From contig JALSJQ010000008.1 of NCBI GenBank assembly GCA_026989275.1, forward strand, positions 35,529-99,528: a DNA stretch of 64,000 bases, written 5' to 3'. The notes below the pieces were generated by a model. The model searched no databases, was not told where the DNA came from, and saw only the letters and a program-made list of their open reading frames with translations. Source of the stretch: Albidovulum sp. GTDB taxonomy: Bacteria > Pseudomonadota > Alphaproteobacteria > Rhodobacterales > Rhodobacteraceae. Numbering within the stretch: position 1 is the first letter of the stretch; each line of letters starts with the position of its first letter. A program made the position numbers and the translations under genes. Positions 8,025 to 16,405 of this stretch are shown here, in pieces.

Positions 8025-8810
8025 ATGCGGCAGGGCCGGGCATTGGTGACCGGAGCGGCGCGGCGCATCGGCCGGGCCATGGCTCTCGGTCTTGCCCGGC
8101 GCGGTCTCGACGTGGCGGTGCATTATCATGGCTCGCAAGCGGCGGTCCGCGAGGTGGTGGCCGAGATCGAGGCCATGGGGCGGCGGGCGGTGGCTCTCGG
8201 GGCCGATCTCCTCGACGAGGCAGAGGTCGAGCGCCTCGTGCCGCGGGCCGTTGCGGCGCTCGGCGGGCCGCTGTCGGTTCTCGTCAACAACGCCTCGATC
8301 TTCGAGCATGACCGGATCGAGACCACCAGCCGCGAAAGCTGGGACCGGCACATGGAATCCAATCTCCGGGCGCCGGTGGTTCTGACACGCCATTTCGCGG
8401 CCGGGGCGCCCGAACCGTTGACCGATGCCGCGGGCGAGCCGGTGGCGCAGGCGGTGATCGTCAACATGGTCGATCAGAGGGTCCGCAAGCTCACCCCCGA
8501 ATTCGTGAGCTACGCCCTTGCCAAGTCGGCGCTGTGGACCTTCACGCGCATCGCGGCCATGGGGCTTGCCCCGAAGATCCGGGTCAATGCCATCGGCCCC
8601 GGTCCGACATTGCAGGGCCCGCGGCAGAGCGCCGAACATTTCGCCCGTCAGCGGGCCGCCACCGTGCTGGGGCGCGGGTCCGACCCCGAGGATATCGTGC
8701 GCGCGCTCGACTTCATTCTCGACACCCCGTCCTTCACCGGCCAGCTCCTGTGCATCGACGGCGGCCAGCACCTGGGATGGCAGACGCCGGACGTGATGAT
8801 TCGCGAATGA
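8025..8810 (+). CDS. SDR-family oxidoreductase resembling pteridine reductase (FolM/PTR1 type)
   Basis: NADPH-dependent short-chain dehydrogenase of 261 residues. The N-terminal TGAARRIGRA, with Arg in the dinucleotide loop, is typical of FolM/PTR1. NNAS is present near residue 90. The usual catalytic Ser is replaced by Asp in NMVDQRVRK, followed 13 residues later by Tyr and 4 more by Lys (SYALAKSAL). This Asp-Tyr-Lys spacing is that of Leishmania pteridine reductase 1 (D181, Y194, K198). A role in reducing dihydropterin or dihydrofolate is therefore likely, though no folate genes are adjacent. It is the last gene of the run starting at 5950. Confidence 0.82.
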   Translation: MRQGRALVTGAARRIGRAMALGLARRGLDVAVHYHGSQAAVREVVAEIEAMGRRAVALGADLLDEAEVERLVPRAVAALGGPLSVLVNNASIFEHDRIETTSRESWDRHMESNLRAPVVLTRHFAAGAPEPLTDAAGEPVAQAVIVNMVDQRVRKLTPEFVSYALAKSALWTFTRIAAMGLAPKIRVNAIGPGPTLQGPRQSAEHFARQRAATVLGRGSDPEDIVRALDFILDTPSFTGQLLCIDGGQHLGWQTPDVMIRE

Positions 8811-9082
8811 GGCCGGCCGAGGGAGAGCCGAGGCGAAATTTGTCCACCAGCATTCGGCGGGCGGTCACGAAGTCGTCAAATCCTTGCGATCAGGGAATTT
8901 TCTTCCGCGCTGGAATGTTTTATCCATTTCCGTCAATGGGTTGCATGATGAGCAACCATATTGGGGATTTGTTAACCCTTTGATCTTCCGTCGAGTTGCC
9001 TCAATGTTCGCGATTCTGCCCACAAGGTTATCCACAGGCTGACGCCGGGTGCGATCGCGTGACGCAGGGGGAAGGGCCGCAC
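8811..9082. other. A/T-enriched spacer before uvrC with a DnaA-box match
   Basis: No gene is seen here. From about 8836 to 9000 the sequence is clearly richer in A and T than its surroundings. It includes TTGTTAACCC and AACCATATTGGGG, and ends with a TTATCCACA element at 9028-9036. It probably holds the uvrC promoter. Confidence 0.5.
9028..9036 (+). promoter_or_regulatory. DnaA-box-like 9-mer
   Basis: TTATCCACA is an exact match to the E. coli DnaA-box consensus TTWTNCACA, 47 bases before the uvrC start. Only one clear box is visible. It could tie uvrC expression to DnaA, or be chance. Confidence 0.4.
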
Positions 9083-11032
9083 ATGCAGGACGAAGCGGAG
9101 AAGCGGGCAGGAGAGGCTTCCGCCATCGAAGCGGAGGCGACGGCCGAGGGGGCTCCCGAAGGCGCCGTCACCCGTGCGGCGGGGCCGGACGGCCGCCCGT
9201 TCACGGGGCATGCCCTTATCCGCCATCTTCTGCCGACCCTGCCCCATCGGCCCGGCGTCTATCGCATGCTCGACGAGAAAGGGGCGGTGCTCTATGTCGG
9301 CAAGGCCCGCGATCTGCGCAAGCGGGTGGCGAGCTATGCCCGGCCCACGGGGCATGGCGAGCGTATCCGCCGCATGATCGCCGCCACCCACGGCATGATG
9401 TTCCTCACCACCGGGACCGAGGCCGAGGCGCTCCTTCTCGAGCAGAGCCTCATCAAGCAGCTCAAGCCGCGCTTCAACGTGCTTCTGCGGGACGACAAGA
9501 GCTTTCCCGAGATCCTCGTCACCCGCGACCACCCCTTCCCGCGGATCGTCAAGCACCGGGGCAAGCGGCGGGTGAAGGGACATTATTTCGGCCCGTTCGC
9601 CTCGGCGGCGGCGGTCAACCGCACCCTCAACCAGCTGCAGAAGATGTTTCTCTTGCGCAACTGCACCGATGCGGTGTTCGAGGGGCGGACACGGCCCTGC
9701 CTGCTCTACCAGATCCGCCGCTGCGCCGGCCCCTGCGCCGGCAAGGTGAGCGAGGCGGAATATGCCGGCCTCGTGGCCGATGCCGAGAAATTCCTCTCCG
9801 GCCGCTCCCACGAGTTGCAGGCGCGACTCGCGCGCGAGATGGAGGCGGCGGCGGCGCGGCTCGATTACGAGCGGGCCGCCGTGCTTCGCGACCGTATCCG
9901 CGCGCTGAGCGAGGTGCAGGCGACCCAGATCGTCAACCCGCGGGGCATCGCCGAGGCCGATGTCGTGGCGCTTGCTCTAGAGGGAGGCGAGGCCTGTGTG
10001 CAGGTCTTCTTCATCCGCGGCGGTCAGAACTGGGGCAACCGCGCCTTCTTTCCCCGCACCGGCGCCGGTGCGGGCGCCGCCGAGATCCTCGAGGCCTTCC
10101 TTGCCCAGTTCTACGGCCGTCGGCCGCCCCCGCGGGAGATCATCCTGTCCGACGCGGTGGCAAATCCCGACCTTCTGGCCGAGCTTCTTGCCGCTCGGCG
10201 CGAAGGACGGGTGCGGCTGACCGTGCCCCGCCGCGGGGTGCGGGCCGATCTCGTCGCCGCGGCACTCCGCAATGCCCGCGAGGCGCTGGCGCGCAGGCAG
10301 GCGGAAACGGCAAGCCAGGTGCGGCTTCTGGAACGTCTTTCCCGGATCTTCGAGCTGCCGGCGCCGCCCGAGCGGATCGAAGTCTATGACAACTCCCACA
10401 TCCAGGGCGCCCATGCCGTCGGGGCGATGATCGTCGCCGGCCCGGAAGGGTTCATCCGGTCGGCCTATCGCCGCTTCAATATCCGGGCTGCCTCGGGGGA
10501 CGACGATTTCGCCATGATGCGCGAAGTGCTGACGCGCCGCTTCTCCCGTCTGGTGCGGGAGGATCCGCGGCGCGAAGGCGGGAACTGGCCCGATCTTCTC
10601 CTGATTGACGGCGGCAAGGGGCAGCTTTCCGCCGCCCGCGAGGCGCTGGCCGGCCTCGGGATCGACGATCTGCCGCTCGTGGCCGTGGCCAAGGGCGAGG
10701 CGCGCGATGCGGGGCGCGAGATCTTCCATCGTCCCGGCCGTCCGCCGCTGGCGCTGCGCCATGACGAACCGGCCCTCCATTTCATCCAGCGACTGCGCGA
10801 CGAGGCCCATCGCTTTGCCATCGGCAGCCACCGCAGGAAGCGGGCCGGGGCGCTGGGGCGCAGCCCGCTCGACGAGATCCCGGGTGTCGGTCCGGCACGC
10901 AAGCGGGCGCTTCTGGCCCATTTCGGCTCGGCGAAGGCGGTGGCCGATGCTCCGCTTGCCGATCTGAAGGTGGTGAAGGGGATCTCGCGCCAGCTCGCCG
11001 AAACCATTTACGCCCACTTCCATGACGAATGA
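9083..11032 (+). CDS. uvrC: Excinuclease ABC subunit C
   Basis: Subunit that makes the two incisions in UvrAB-directed nucleotide excision repair. At 649 residues it has a normal length. In order: a non-conserved acidic N-terminal tail of about 45 residues, the GIY-YIG nuclease (PGVYRMLDEKGAVLYVGKA), the UVR motif (ARLDYERAAVLRDRIRAL), the UvrC RNase-H-like domain with YDNSHIQG and LLIDGGKGQ, and C-terminal helix-hairpin-helix repeats (LDEIPGVGPARKRALLAHFG). ATG 9083 follows AGGGGGA at about 9066. It heads the row uvrC-pgsA-moaD-moaE. Confidence 0.96.
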   Translation: MQDEAEKRAGEASAIEAEATAEGAPEGAVTRAAGPDGRPFTGHALIRHLLPTLPHRPGVYRMLDEKGAVLYVGKARDLRKRVASYARPTGHGERIRRMIAATHGMMFLTTGTEAEALLLEQSLIKQLKPRFNVLLRDDKSFPEILVTRDHPFPRIVKHRGKRRVKGHYFGPFASAAAVNRTLNQLQKMFLLRNCTDAVFEGRTRPCLLYQIRRCAGPCAGKVSEAEYAGLVADAEKFLSGRSHELQARLAREMEAAAARLDYERAAVLRDRIRALSEVQATQIVNPRGIAEADVVALALEGGEACVQVFFIRGGQNWGNRAFFPRTGAGAGAAEILEAFLAQFYGRRPPPREIILSDAVANPDLLAELLAARREGRVRLTVPRRGVRADLVAAALRNAREALARRQAETASQVRLLERLSRIFELPAPPERIEVYDNSHIQGAHAVGAMIVAGPEGFIRSAYRRFNIRAASGDDDFAMMREVLTRRFSRLVREDPRREGGNWPDLLLIDGGKGQLSAAREALAGLGIDDLPLVAVAKGEARDAGREIFHRPGRPPLALRHDEPALHFIQRLRDEAHRFAIGSHRRKRAGALGRSPLDEIPGVGPARKRALLAHFGSAKAVADAPLADLKVVKGISRQLAETIYAHFHDE

Positions 11033-11112
11033 TCCGTGCCCGTGACGAAGGGCGGCGGGGCGGCATGCGCTTTCGTCTGGAAATGGGAGGCGGATCGGGG
11101 CTAGATGCCCTC

Positions 11113-11787
11113 ATGCGATGGACCTTGCCGAACACCCTGACCGTCGGCCGGCTGGTGGCCGCGCCCGCCATTCCGGTGGTCTTCCTCTATTTCGCCCGTC
11201 CCTGGGCGGACTGGTTCGCCATCGTCCTGTTCGTGCTTGCGGCCCTTACCGACTGGCTCGACGGCTGGCTGGCCCGCCGCTGGCGGCAGGAGAGCAATTT
11301 CGGCCGCATGCTCGACCCGATCGCCGACAAGGCGATGGTGTTGATGGCGATGATGGTGCTGGTGGCGCTGTGGGATCTCGACCCGCTCGTCGTCCTGCCG
11401 GCCACGGCCATCATCTTTCGCGAAGTGTTCGTCTCGGGGCTGCGGGAGTTCCTCGGCGACCGGGCCGCGGCCCTGCGGGTGACGCGGCTTGCCAAGTGGA
11501 AAACCACGGTGCAGATGCTGGCGATCGCCCTTCTCTTCTCGCAGGGGCTCTTCAGCCATTATCTGGTGACCGGGATGTATGGCATGGACAAGCCGCTCGT
11601 CGAGGCCATTCTCGGGGGGCGCGAGGAGGATCTGTTCGGCCTGCGCTGGAAATACTGGGGCACGCTTGCTACCTATTGGGGCGGGCTCGGGGCGATGTGG
11701 ATCGCCGCCCTGCTGACGCTCGTGACGGGGGCGGAATATCTCTCCAAGGCCATGCCCCACCTGAAGGACGGGAGAGGACCGGAATGA
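11113..11787 (+). CDS. pgsA: CDP-diacylglycerol--glycerol-3-phosphate 3-phosphatidyltransferase
   Basis: Membrane enzyme of 224 residues that commits CDP-diacylglycerol to phosphatidylglycerol synthesis. The CDP-alcohol phosphotransferase signature is complete: DGWLAR, then G, D and D at the expected spacing through FGRMLDPIADK. About five hydrophobic helices are visible. MRWTLPNTLTVGRL is the typical N-terminus, so ATG 11113 is chosen although upstream in-frame ATGs exist. Its stop overlaps the moaD start (ATGA at 11784-11787), indicating translational coupling. Confidence 0.94.
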   Translation: MRWTLPNTLTVGRLVAAPAIPVVFLYFARPWADWFAIVLFVLAALTDWLDGWLARRWRQESNFGRMLDPIADKAMVLMAMMVLVALWDLDPLVVLPATAIIFREVFVSGLREFLGDRAAALRVTRLAKWKTTVQMLAIALLFSQGLFSHYLVTGMYGMDKPLVEAILGGREEDLFGLRWKYWGTLATYWGGLGAMWIAALLTLVTGAEYLSKAMPHLKDGRGPE

Positions 11788-12035
11788 TCGACGTTCTCTA
11801 TTTCGCCTGGGTGCGGGAGCGTATCGGGGTGCCGCGCGAACAGGTGGAGACACAGGCGCGCACCGTGGCCGAGCTCGTCGAGGAGCTGAAGGGCCGAGAG
11901 GCGCGCTATGCGGCGGCCTTCGCCGACGTTTCGGCACTGCGGGCGGCGGTGGATCAGGATCTGGTTGACGACTTCTCCGCCTCGATCGAGGGGGCGCGCG
12001 AGGTTGCCTTCTTCCCGCCGATGACGGGGGGCTGA
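11784..12035 (+). CDS. moaD: Molybdopterin synthase sulfur carrier subunit
   Basis: A ubiquitin-like sulfur carrier of 83 residues. Its C-terminal Gly-Gly (FFPPMTGG) is thiocarboxylated by MoeB-type enzymes, and the sulfur is passed to cyclic pyranopterin monophosphate in the MoaD/MoaE complex. The beta-grasp start (MIDVLYFAWVRERIG) and length are normal. The gene overlaps pgsA by four bases and is followed 24 bases later by the moaE start chosen here. Confidence 0.95.
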   Translation: MIDVLYFAWVRERIGVPREQVETQARTVAELVEELKGREARYAAAFADVSALRAAVDQDLVDDFSASIEGAREVAFFPPMTGG

Positions 12036-12059
12036 GCCATGGACGGCGGAGGAGAGGGC

Positions 12060-12512
12060 ATGTCCGCAGGGCGCGTGATCGTGCAGGAGGCGCCTTTCGA
12101 GCCGGCCGACGTGCTGCGCGACTTCGCCCGCGGCCGCGGCGATGTCGGCGCCGTCGTCAGCTTCACCGGGCTTGTGCGCGATGCCGATGCCGGCCCGCTC
12201 GTCACCATGCAGATCGAGCATTATCCGGGCATGACGGAAAGGGCGATCGGCCGGATGGTCGAGACGGCGATCCGGCGCTGGTCGCTGGCCGACTGCCTCG
12301 TGATCCATCGCCATGGCGAGATGCGCAAGGGCGAGGTCATCATGATGGTCGCGACGGCAGCGCGCCACCGGGCCGACGCCTTCGCCGCGGCGGAGTTCCT
12401 GATGGACTATCTCAAGTCCCGTGCCCCGTTCTGGAAGAAGGAGCTGACCGAAGACGGGGCCGAATGGGTGGCGGCGAAGGAAGCGGACGAAGAAGCGCTG
12501 CGCCGCTGGTGA
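12060..12512 (+). CDS. moaE: Molybdopterin synthase catalytic subunit
   Basis: Large subunit of molybdopterin synthase, 150 residues, which inserts two dithiolene sulfurs to form molybdopterin. FTGLVRD, HYPGMTE and the C-terminal KSRAPFWKKE carry the catalytic lysines of the family. ATG 12060 is preferred over ATG 12039 because it has a strong GGAGGAGAGG site and gives the usual length; the earlier start would add MDGGGEG. It is the last gene of the uvrC run. Confidence 0.95.
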   Translation: MSAGRVIVQEAPFEPADVLRDFARGRGDVGAVVSFTGLVRDADAGPLVTMQIEHYPGMTERAIGRMVETAIRRWSLADCLVIHRHGEMRKGEVIMMVATAARHRADAFAAAEFLMDYLKSRAPFWKKELTEDGAEWVAAKEADEEALRRW

Positions 12513-12983
12513 GGTGCCGTCTTCCGCGGCTCTTTGCATGACGGGGCATCGGGTGCGGCAGGCGGGGAAGGCGGCATGAGGGAGCATCCTTCGCCCGTGC
12601 CTGCCCCCTCCCCGAAGCCGCGCGAGGCAGGGACCGGACCGCCTGCCGGCAGGGCGCGTCGGCAGGGGGGAAGGCGAACGGGCCGGGTTGCGAGGCGGTG
12701 CCTCGCCCGAGGTCGGCACGGGCAGGGCGAGAGAGGCACAACCGGCGAGCGGAGATGCTTCGCCAAGGCCGGCACGGGCGGCGGGGCGCGTCATGCCGCC
12801 TGTCATGGCCATGTCCGGGGAATCATCCGGGCGAGGGGCATCCGGGCAAGAGCGGCGCATTCGCCCCCGGCATTGCCCGTTTCGACCTTTCCCGTTTCTG
12901 CCGGTGGGGGCGAAGGCGGTCTGCTCGCTGTCCGGCATGGCCCCGTGGCACTGCCGGCCTGTTCGCCGCGGCCCTGCCGGGGG
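12513..12983. other. Non-coding stretch between convergent genes
   Basis: A 471-base, very GC-rich region between the end of moaE and the end of the coiled-coil gene. Frames are open on several strands, but none shows a family pattern or a ribosome site, and I assign no gene. Short inverted GC runs such as CCGCCTGCCGGCAGGGCG near 12639 could form hairpins; none is followed by a T tract. Confidence 0.5.
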
Positions 12984-13310
12984 TCATCCGGCACTGTTCT
13001 GTTCGATCCAGCTCTTGAGTTCGTCGTTTTCCCGGCGGCAGTCACCGAGGGCCTCCATTGCCGCCTGAAGCTCGGCATTCGTCTGGTTGAGCTGGTTGAT
13101 CAGCTCCTGTTCGCGCGCCTCGACATAGGCGATCGCCTCGTCGCGGATCCGTTCGGCTTCGTGCAGTTCCTGCGCCAGCCGGTCGATCTCGGACATATCG
13201 TCGCTCGAGACATGGCGCAGACGTGCCACGATCACCGCGGCGAGCCAGCCTAGGGCGAAGGCCAGGAACAGGATGGCGGCAAGGCCGATGACGAGCTGGG
13301 TTCGATCCAT
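12984..13310 (-). CDS. Membrane-anchored coiled-coil protein
   Basis: A 108-residue protein with one N-terminal membrane helix (LVIGLAAILFLAFALGWLAAVIV, residues about 7-29), followed by a long charged helix (EIDRLAQELHEAERIRDEAIAYVEAREQEL and beyond) predicted to be a coiled coil. I do not recognise a named family. It starts 4 bases after the stop of the OmpA/BON gene, so the two are almost certainly co-transcribed. An envelope or division-site scaffold role is plausible but unproven. Confidence 0.75.
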   Translation of the reverse strand: MDRTQLVIGLAAILFLAFALGWLAAVIVARLRHVSSDDMSEIDRLAQELHEAERIRDEAIAYVEAREQELINQLNQTNAELQAAMEALGDCRRENDELKSWIEQNSAG

Positions 13311-13314
13311 GTCG

Positions 13315-15276
13315 CTACTCCGAATTTGCGGCCGCGGCACCACGACCCGTGGCGGCATCGCCGGCCGGCGCGGCCGTGCCTCCGCCCGCCGTTGCGGCGG
13401 GTTGCGCTTGTGCCGAAGCGGCGCCGGCCTGTGGGGCTTCCTCCGCCTTTTCCGCCTCCAGGAGGCGAAATTCGATCCGCCGATTCTTCCGCCGACCTTC
13501 CTCGGTTCGGTTGTCGGCGATCGGTCGGCTTTCGCCATAGCCCCTGGCGACGAGATTGGTCGTCAGCACCTCGCGGGCGAGGAGGGCGTCGATCACCGCC
13601 TGGGCCCGGGCCTGGGAGAGGGCGAGGTTCATCGATTCGCGCCCCTGGCTGTCGGTATGGCCGCCGACTTCCATCTTCACGTCGCTGCACTTGTCCATGA
13701 TCTCGGCGATTTTGTCGATCACCGGCAGCGATTCGCGGTCGATCACCGCCGAGCCGGGGTCGAAGGTGATCTGCTTCTTCGCGAGAATGGCGTTGATTGC
13801 CTTGACGCAGCGGGCACCGTCCCATTTCTCGGGCTTCGGCACGAGAGCGGGATCGAAGCCGATGGCAAGGTCGAAACGGGCCCCGCTCCCGAGCCGGGCG
13901 AGGAGCAGGCGGGTGGCGGCTTCCCGGGTCCCCTTGTCGCCGCTCGCGCCCGAGATCGTCATCTCGCCCCCCTCGACGACGAGAGCACCGTGATGCAGCA
14001 GACCGAGGGCCTCGATGCCGGCGATGACCCGTTCGCTCCAGCCTTCGGGCAGGTCCGGGTCCTCCTCGATATTGCTGTGAATCTCGCTGCCGGGGAAGCG
14101 GGCGGCGGCCAGTGCGGTGGCGGCTCTCGCCGTCAGCTCGTCGGACATGAGGCCGCGCAGCTGGACGATGTTCTCCGGGCTGCGGGTGACGACGAAGCGC
14201 GGCGTGCGGGCCTTTTCGGCCGGGGTCTTCGGTCGGGGGGGCGGGGGCAGTTCGGCCTTGAGGGAGAAGACCGGCGGCAGACGCTTGCGCAGCCGATCGA
14301 CCACATCGGTGAAGGCGGCTTCGTCATGGCCGGCAGGAGCCACCAGCGTGACATCGACATCGACGATCGACACCCGATCGCCACCGAGCGCCGCGATGGC
14401 ATCAAAGGCGGCGGCGGCGGCTTCGGGCCAGCGCGTGGTCGGTGCGCCGAGGGCAAGCGTGCAGGAGAGGGGGCCGGCAAGGCCGGCCTTGCCGGCGGCT
14501 GCGAGGATCTGCCGGCGGGATGCCTCGTCGGGCGCGGCGCAGGTGTCGAGATGAAGCTTGCCGTCCCCGTGTCGCGAAACCCGCAAGGTATAAGGGGCGA
14601 GCACGGGGCGCGGTGCGCCGATGTCGAGATCGAGAGTGATGCCGGGCCGGGCCAGCCGTCGGAGCCGCTTTTCGAGGGTTTCCCGCGCCGCGGCGCTCTC
14701 CGCCGCGCCATGCACCGTCACCTTGCCGGGCGCGACGGCGATCTTCGCCTGCTCCAGCACGCCGATCACCGCAAGAGCGGTTTCGAGCGCTGGGTTCCAG
14801 TCGTCGGGCCGGGGGGCCTCTGCGACCTCGACGAGATCGGTCATCAGCCCGTCCGGGCCGATGATGGCGCGCAGCCGCTTCAGAAGCGCGCGCCGCTCCT
14901 CGGCCGAGGGCACGAGTCCGATCACCGAGATGCGCTTGCCGGCCCTGAGCAGTTCGGCTTCGAAGCGCGGCGGGGCGGGTGGCGCCTTGGGGGCAACCTT
15001 CAGCCGATCGACGATCCGCCCGGCCGCCACCACCCGCCCGGCGGCTTCGAGAGCGTTGAAACGGTCGATCTCGGAAGGGGCTTCCCCCTCGAGAATCACC
15101 CGCAGCCCGTCGCTCCTCACCTGCGCCCAGTCGATGCCGGAAATCGCCAGCTCGTTCTTCACGGCTCCTGTGCTCTTTGCCTCGATCCACCGGGCGAGGA
15201 AGACTCCCGTGCCGACGGCGGTGCCAAGAGCGACGAGAAGGACGAGCGGCACGATGAGCGAACGCAGGGGTTTCAT
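13315..15276 (-). CDS. OmpA-family peptidoglycan-binding protein with BON-like repeats
   Basis: A 653-residue envelope protein. Residues about 7-29 are an uncleaved hydrophobic anchor. The middle (about 40-480) has repeated BON-like segments (VKNELAISGIDWAQV, GLRVILEGEAPS, VTVHGAAES, MTISGASGD). An OmpA C-terminal domain follows at about 505-615, with ITFDPGSAVID, VGGHTDSQG, NLALSQARAQAV and the NRRIEF motif. The tail is Ala/Gln-rich low complexity. There is no beta-barrel, so it is inner-membrane anchored with a peptidoglycan-binding end, a layout resembling mycobacterial ArfA. It lies 52 bases after ubiA and 4 bases before the coiled-coil gene. Confidence 0.87.
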   Translation of the reverse strand: MKPLRSLIVPLVLLVALGTAVGTGVFLARWIEAKSTGAVKNELAISGIDWAQVRSDGLRVILEGEAPSEIDRFNALEAAGRVVAAGRIVDRLKVAPKAPPAPPRFEAELLRAGKRISVIGLVPSAEERRALLKRLRAIIGPDGLMTDLVEVAEAPRPDDWNPALETALAVIGVLEQAKIAVAPGKVTVHGAAESAAARETLEKRLRRLARPGITLDLDIGAPRPVLAPYTLRVSRHGDGKLHLDTCAAPDEASRRQILAAAGKAGLAGPLSCTLALGAPTTRWPEAAAAAFDAIAALGGDRVSIVDVDVTLVAPAGHDEAAFTDVVDRLRKRLPPVFSLKAELPPPPRPKTPAEKARTPRFVVTRSPENIVQLRGLMSDELTARAATALAAARFPGSEIHSNIEEDPDLPEGWSERVIAGIEALGLLHHGALVVEGGEMTISGASGDKGTREAATRLLLARLGSGARFDLAIGFDPALVPKPEKWDGARCVKAINAILAKKQITFDPGSAVIDRESLPVIDKIAEIMDKCSDVKMEVGGHTDSQGRESMNLALSQARAQAVIDALLAREVLTTNLVARGYGESRPIADNRTEEGRRKNRRIEFRLLEAEKAEEAPQAGAASAQAQPAATAGGGTAAPAGDAATGRGAAAANSE

Positions 15277-15328
15277 GGGGCCTCGGAGGGATGTTGCGTG
15301 AGCTGATTATCGGCCCGTGCCCTGCGCA

Positions 15329-16324
15329 TCAATTGGCGAATGCGTGAAGAAGGGCGGCGGTGGCGAAAAACAGCGCGGCGAGGAGCCCCGCATCGCGGTT
15401 CGAGCGAAACAGCGTCAGGCAGATCGCGGCGTCGTTGATGTCGAGCCGGCGCAGCTGCCACAGAAGGTGCAGTGCGAAGGCGGCGGCTCCGGCAAGGGCG
15501 AGAGCGGCGACGGGCGGCCCGCCTCCCCCCATCCGCGCCGCGCCCAGGGCTGCGAGGCCGAGGGCCGCGCCCGTCAGGACGAGAAAGAACGCAAGCCAGC
15601 CGCGGGTCTTCCCGCCGAAGAGCCGCGCGGTCGATTTCACGCCGATGAGGGCGTCGTCCTCCCGGTCCTGATGGGCGTAGATCGTGTCGTAGAACAGCGT
15701 CCAGAAGATGCCGCCGAGATAGAGGACCACCGCCGGCCAGTCGAGACGCCCCGCATGGGCCGCCCAGCCGAGAAGCGCGCCCCAGTTGAAGGCGATGCCG
15801 AGAAAGGCCTGCGGCCACCAGGTGAAACGTTTGGCGAAGGGGTAGATCGCCACCGGCAGGAGCGCGAGGATGCCGAGCATGACGGCGGCCGGGTGAAAGG
15901 TCAGGAGGATGAGGAAGGCCACGAGCGCTTGCAGCACCAGCCACAGCAGCGCCTGGCGCACCGTCACCTGGCCCGAGGGCAGCGGGCGCGAGCGTGTGCG
16001 GGCGACGCGGGCGTCGATGTCGCGGTCGGTGATGTCGTTCCAGGTGCAGCCGGCGCCCCGCATGAGGAAGGCGCCGAGGGCGCATGCGAGCGCAAGCCAG
16101 AGATCCTGCCAGCCCAGGCGGTCGGGGTAGGCGAGAATGGCCAGCGCGAGCGACCACCAGCAGGGGATGAGCAGGAGCCAGGTGCCGATCGGCCGGTCGG
16201 CGCGGGAAAGCCGCAGATAGGGACGGGCCCAGACGGGAGCCTTCGTGTCCACCCAGTTTCGCGGCACCGCATCGGCGACCGAATCATGCGGCTGTGCGGG
16301 GGATGCTTTTCCGGCAGGCGTCAT
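15329..16324 (-). CDS. ubiA: 4-hydroxybenzoate polyprenyltransferase
   Basis: Integral membrane prenyltransferase of 331 residues that attaches the polyprenyl chain to 4-hydroxybenzoate in ubiquinone synthesis. The first Asp-rich motif is NDITDRDID and the second is YDTIYAHQDREDD; both bind the Mg-diphosphate of the prenyl donor. About eight or nine helices are visible, with a longer than usual N-terminal tail (about 35 residues). It is divergent from rsmE, whose start is 81 bases away. Confidence 0.95.
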   Translation of the reverse strand: MTPAGKASPAQPHDSVADAVPRNWVDTKAPVWARPYLRLSRADRPIGTWLLLIPCWWSLALAILAYPDRLGWQDLWLALACALGAFLMRGAGCTWNDITDRDIDARVARTRSRPLPSGQVTVRQALLWLVLQALVAFLILLTFHPAAVMLGILALLPVAIYPFAKRFTWWPQAFLGIAFNWGALLGWAAHAGRLDWPAVVLYLGGIFWTLFYDTIYAHQDREDDALIGVKSTARLFGGKTRGWLAFFLVLTGAALGLAALGAARMGGGGPPVAALALAGAAAFALHLLWQLRRLDINDAAICLTLFRSNRDAGLLAALFFATAALLHAFAN

Positions 16325-16405
16325 GATCTTTTCCTCCGGCTGACGGCGCCCCTTCGGGGCGACTCACCTCTGGCATCCTGCCGCGTCCCGGGCTACCTCT
16401 TTCCC

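Noticed and set aside
8811..9082. Chromosome replication origin
   Set aside because: Only one DnaA box is visible, and no dnaA, hemE, parAB or similar origin-associated genes lie nearby.
12513..12983. Small genes in the moaE downstream gap
   Set aside because: Open frames on both strands have GC-biased Arg/Pro/Gly composition, no ribosome sites and no recognisable domain.
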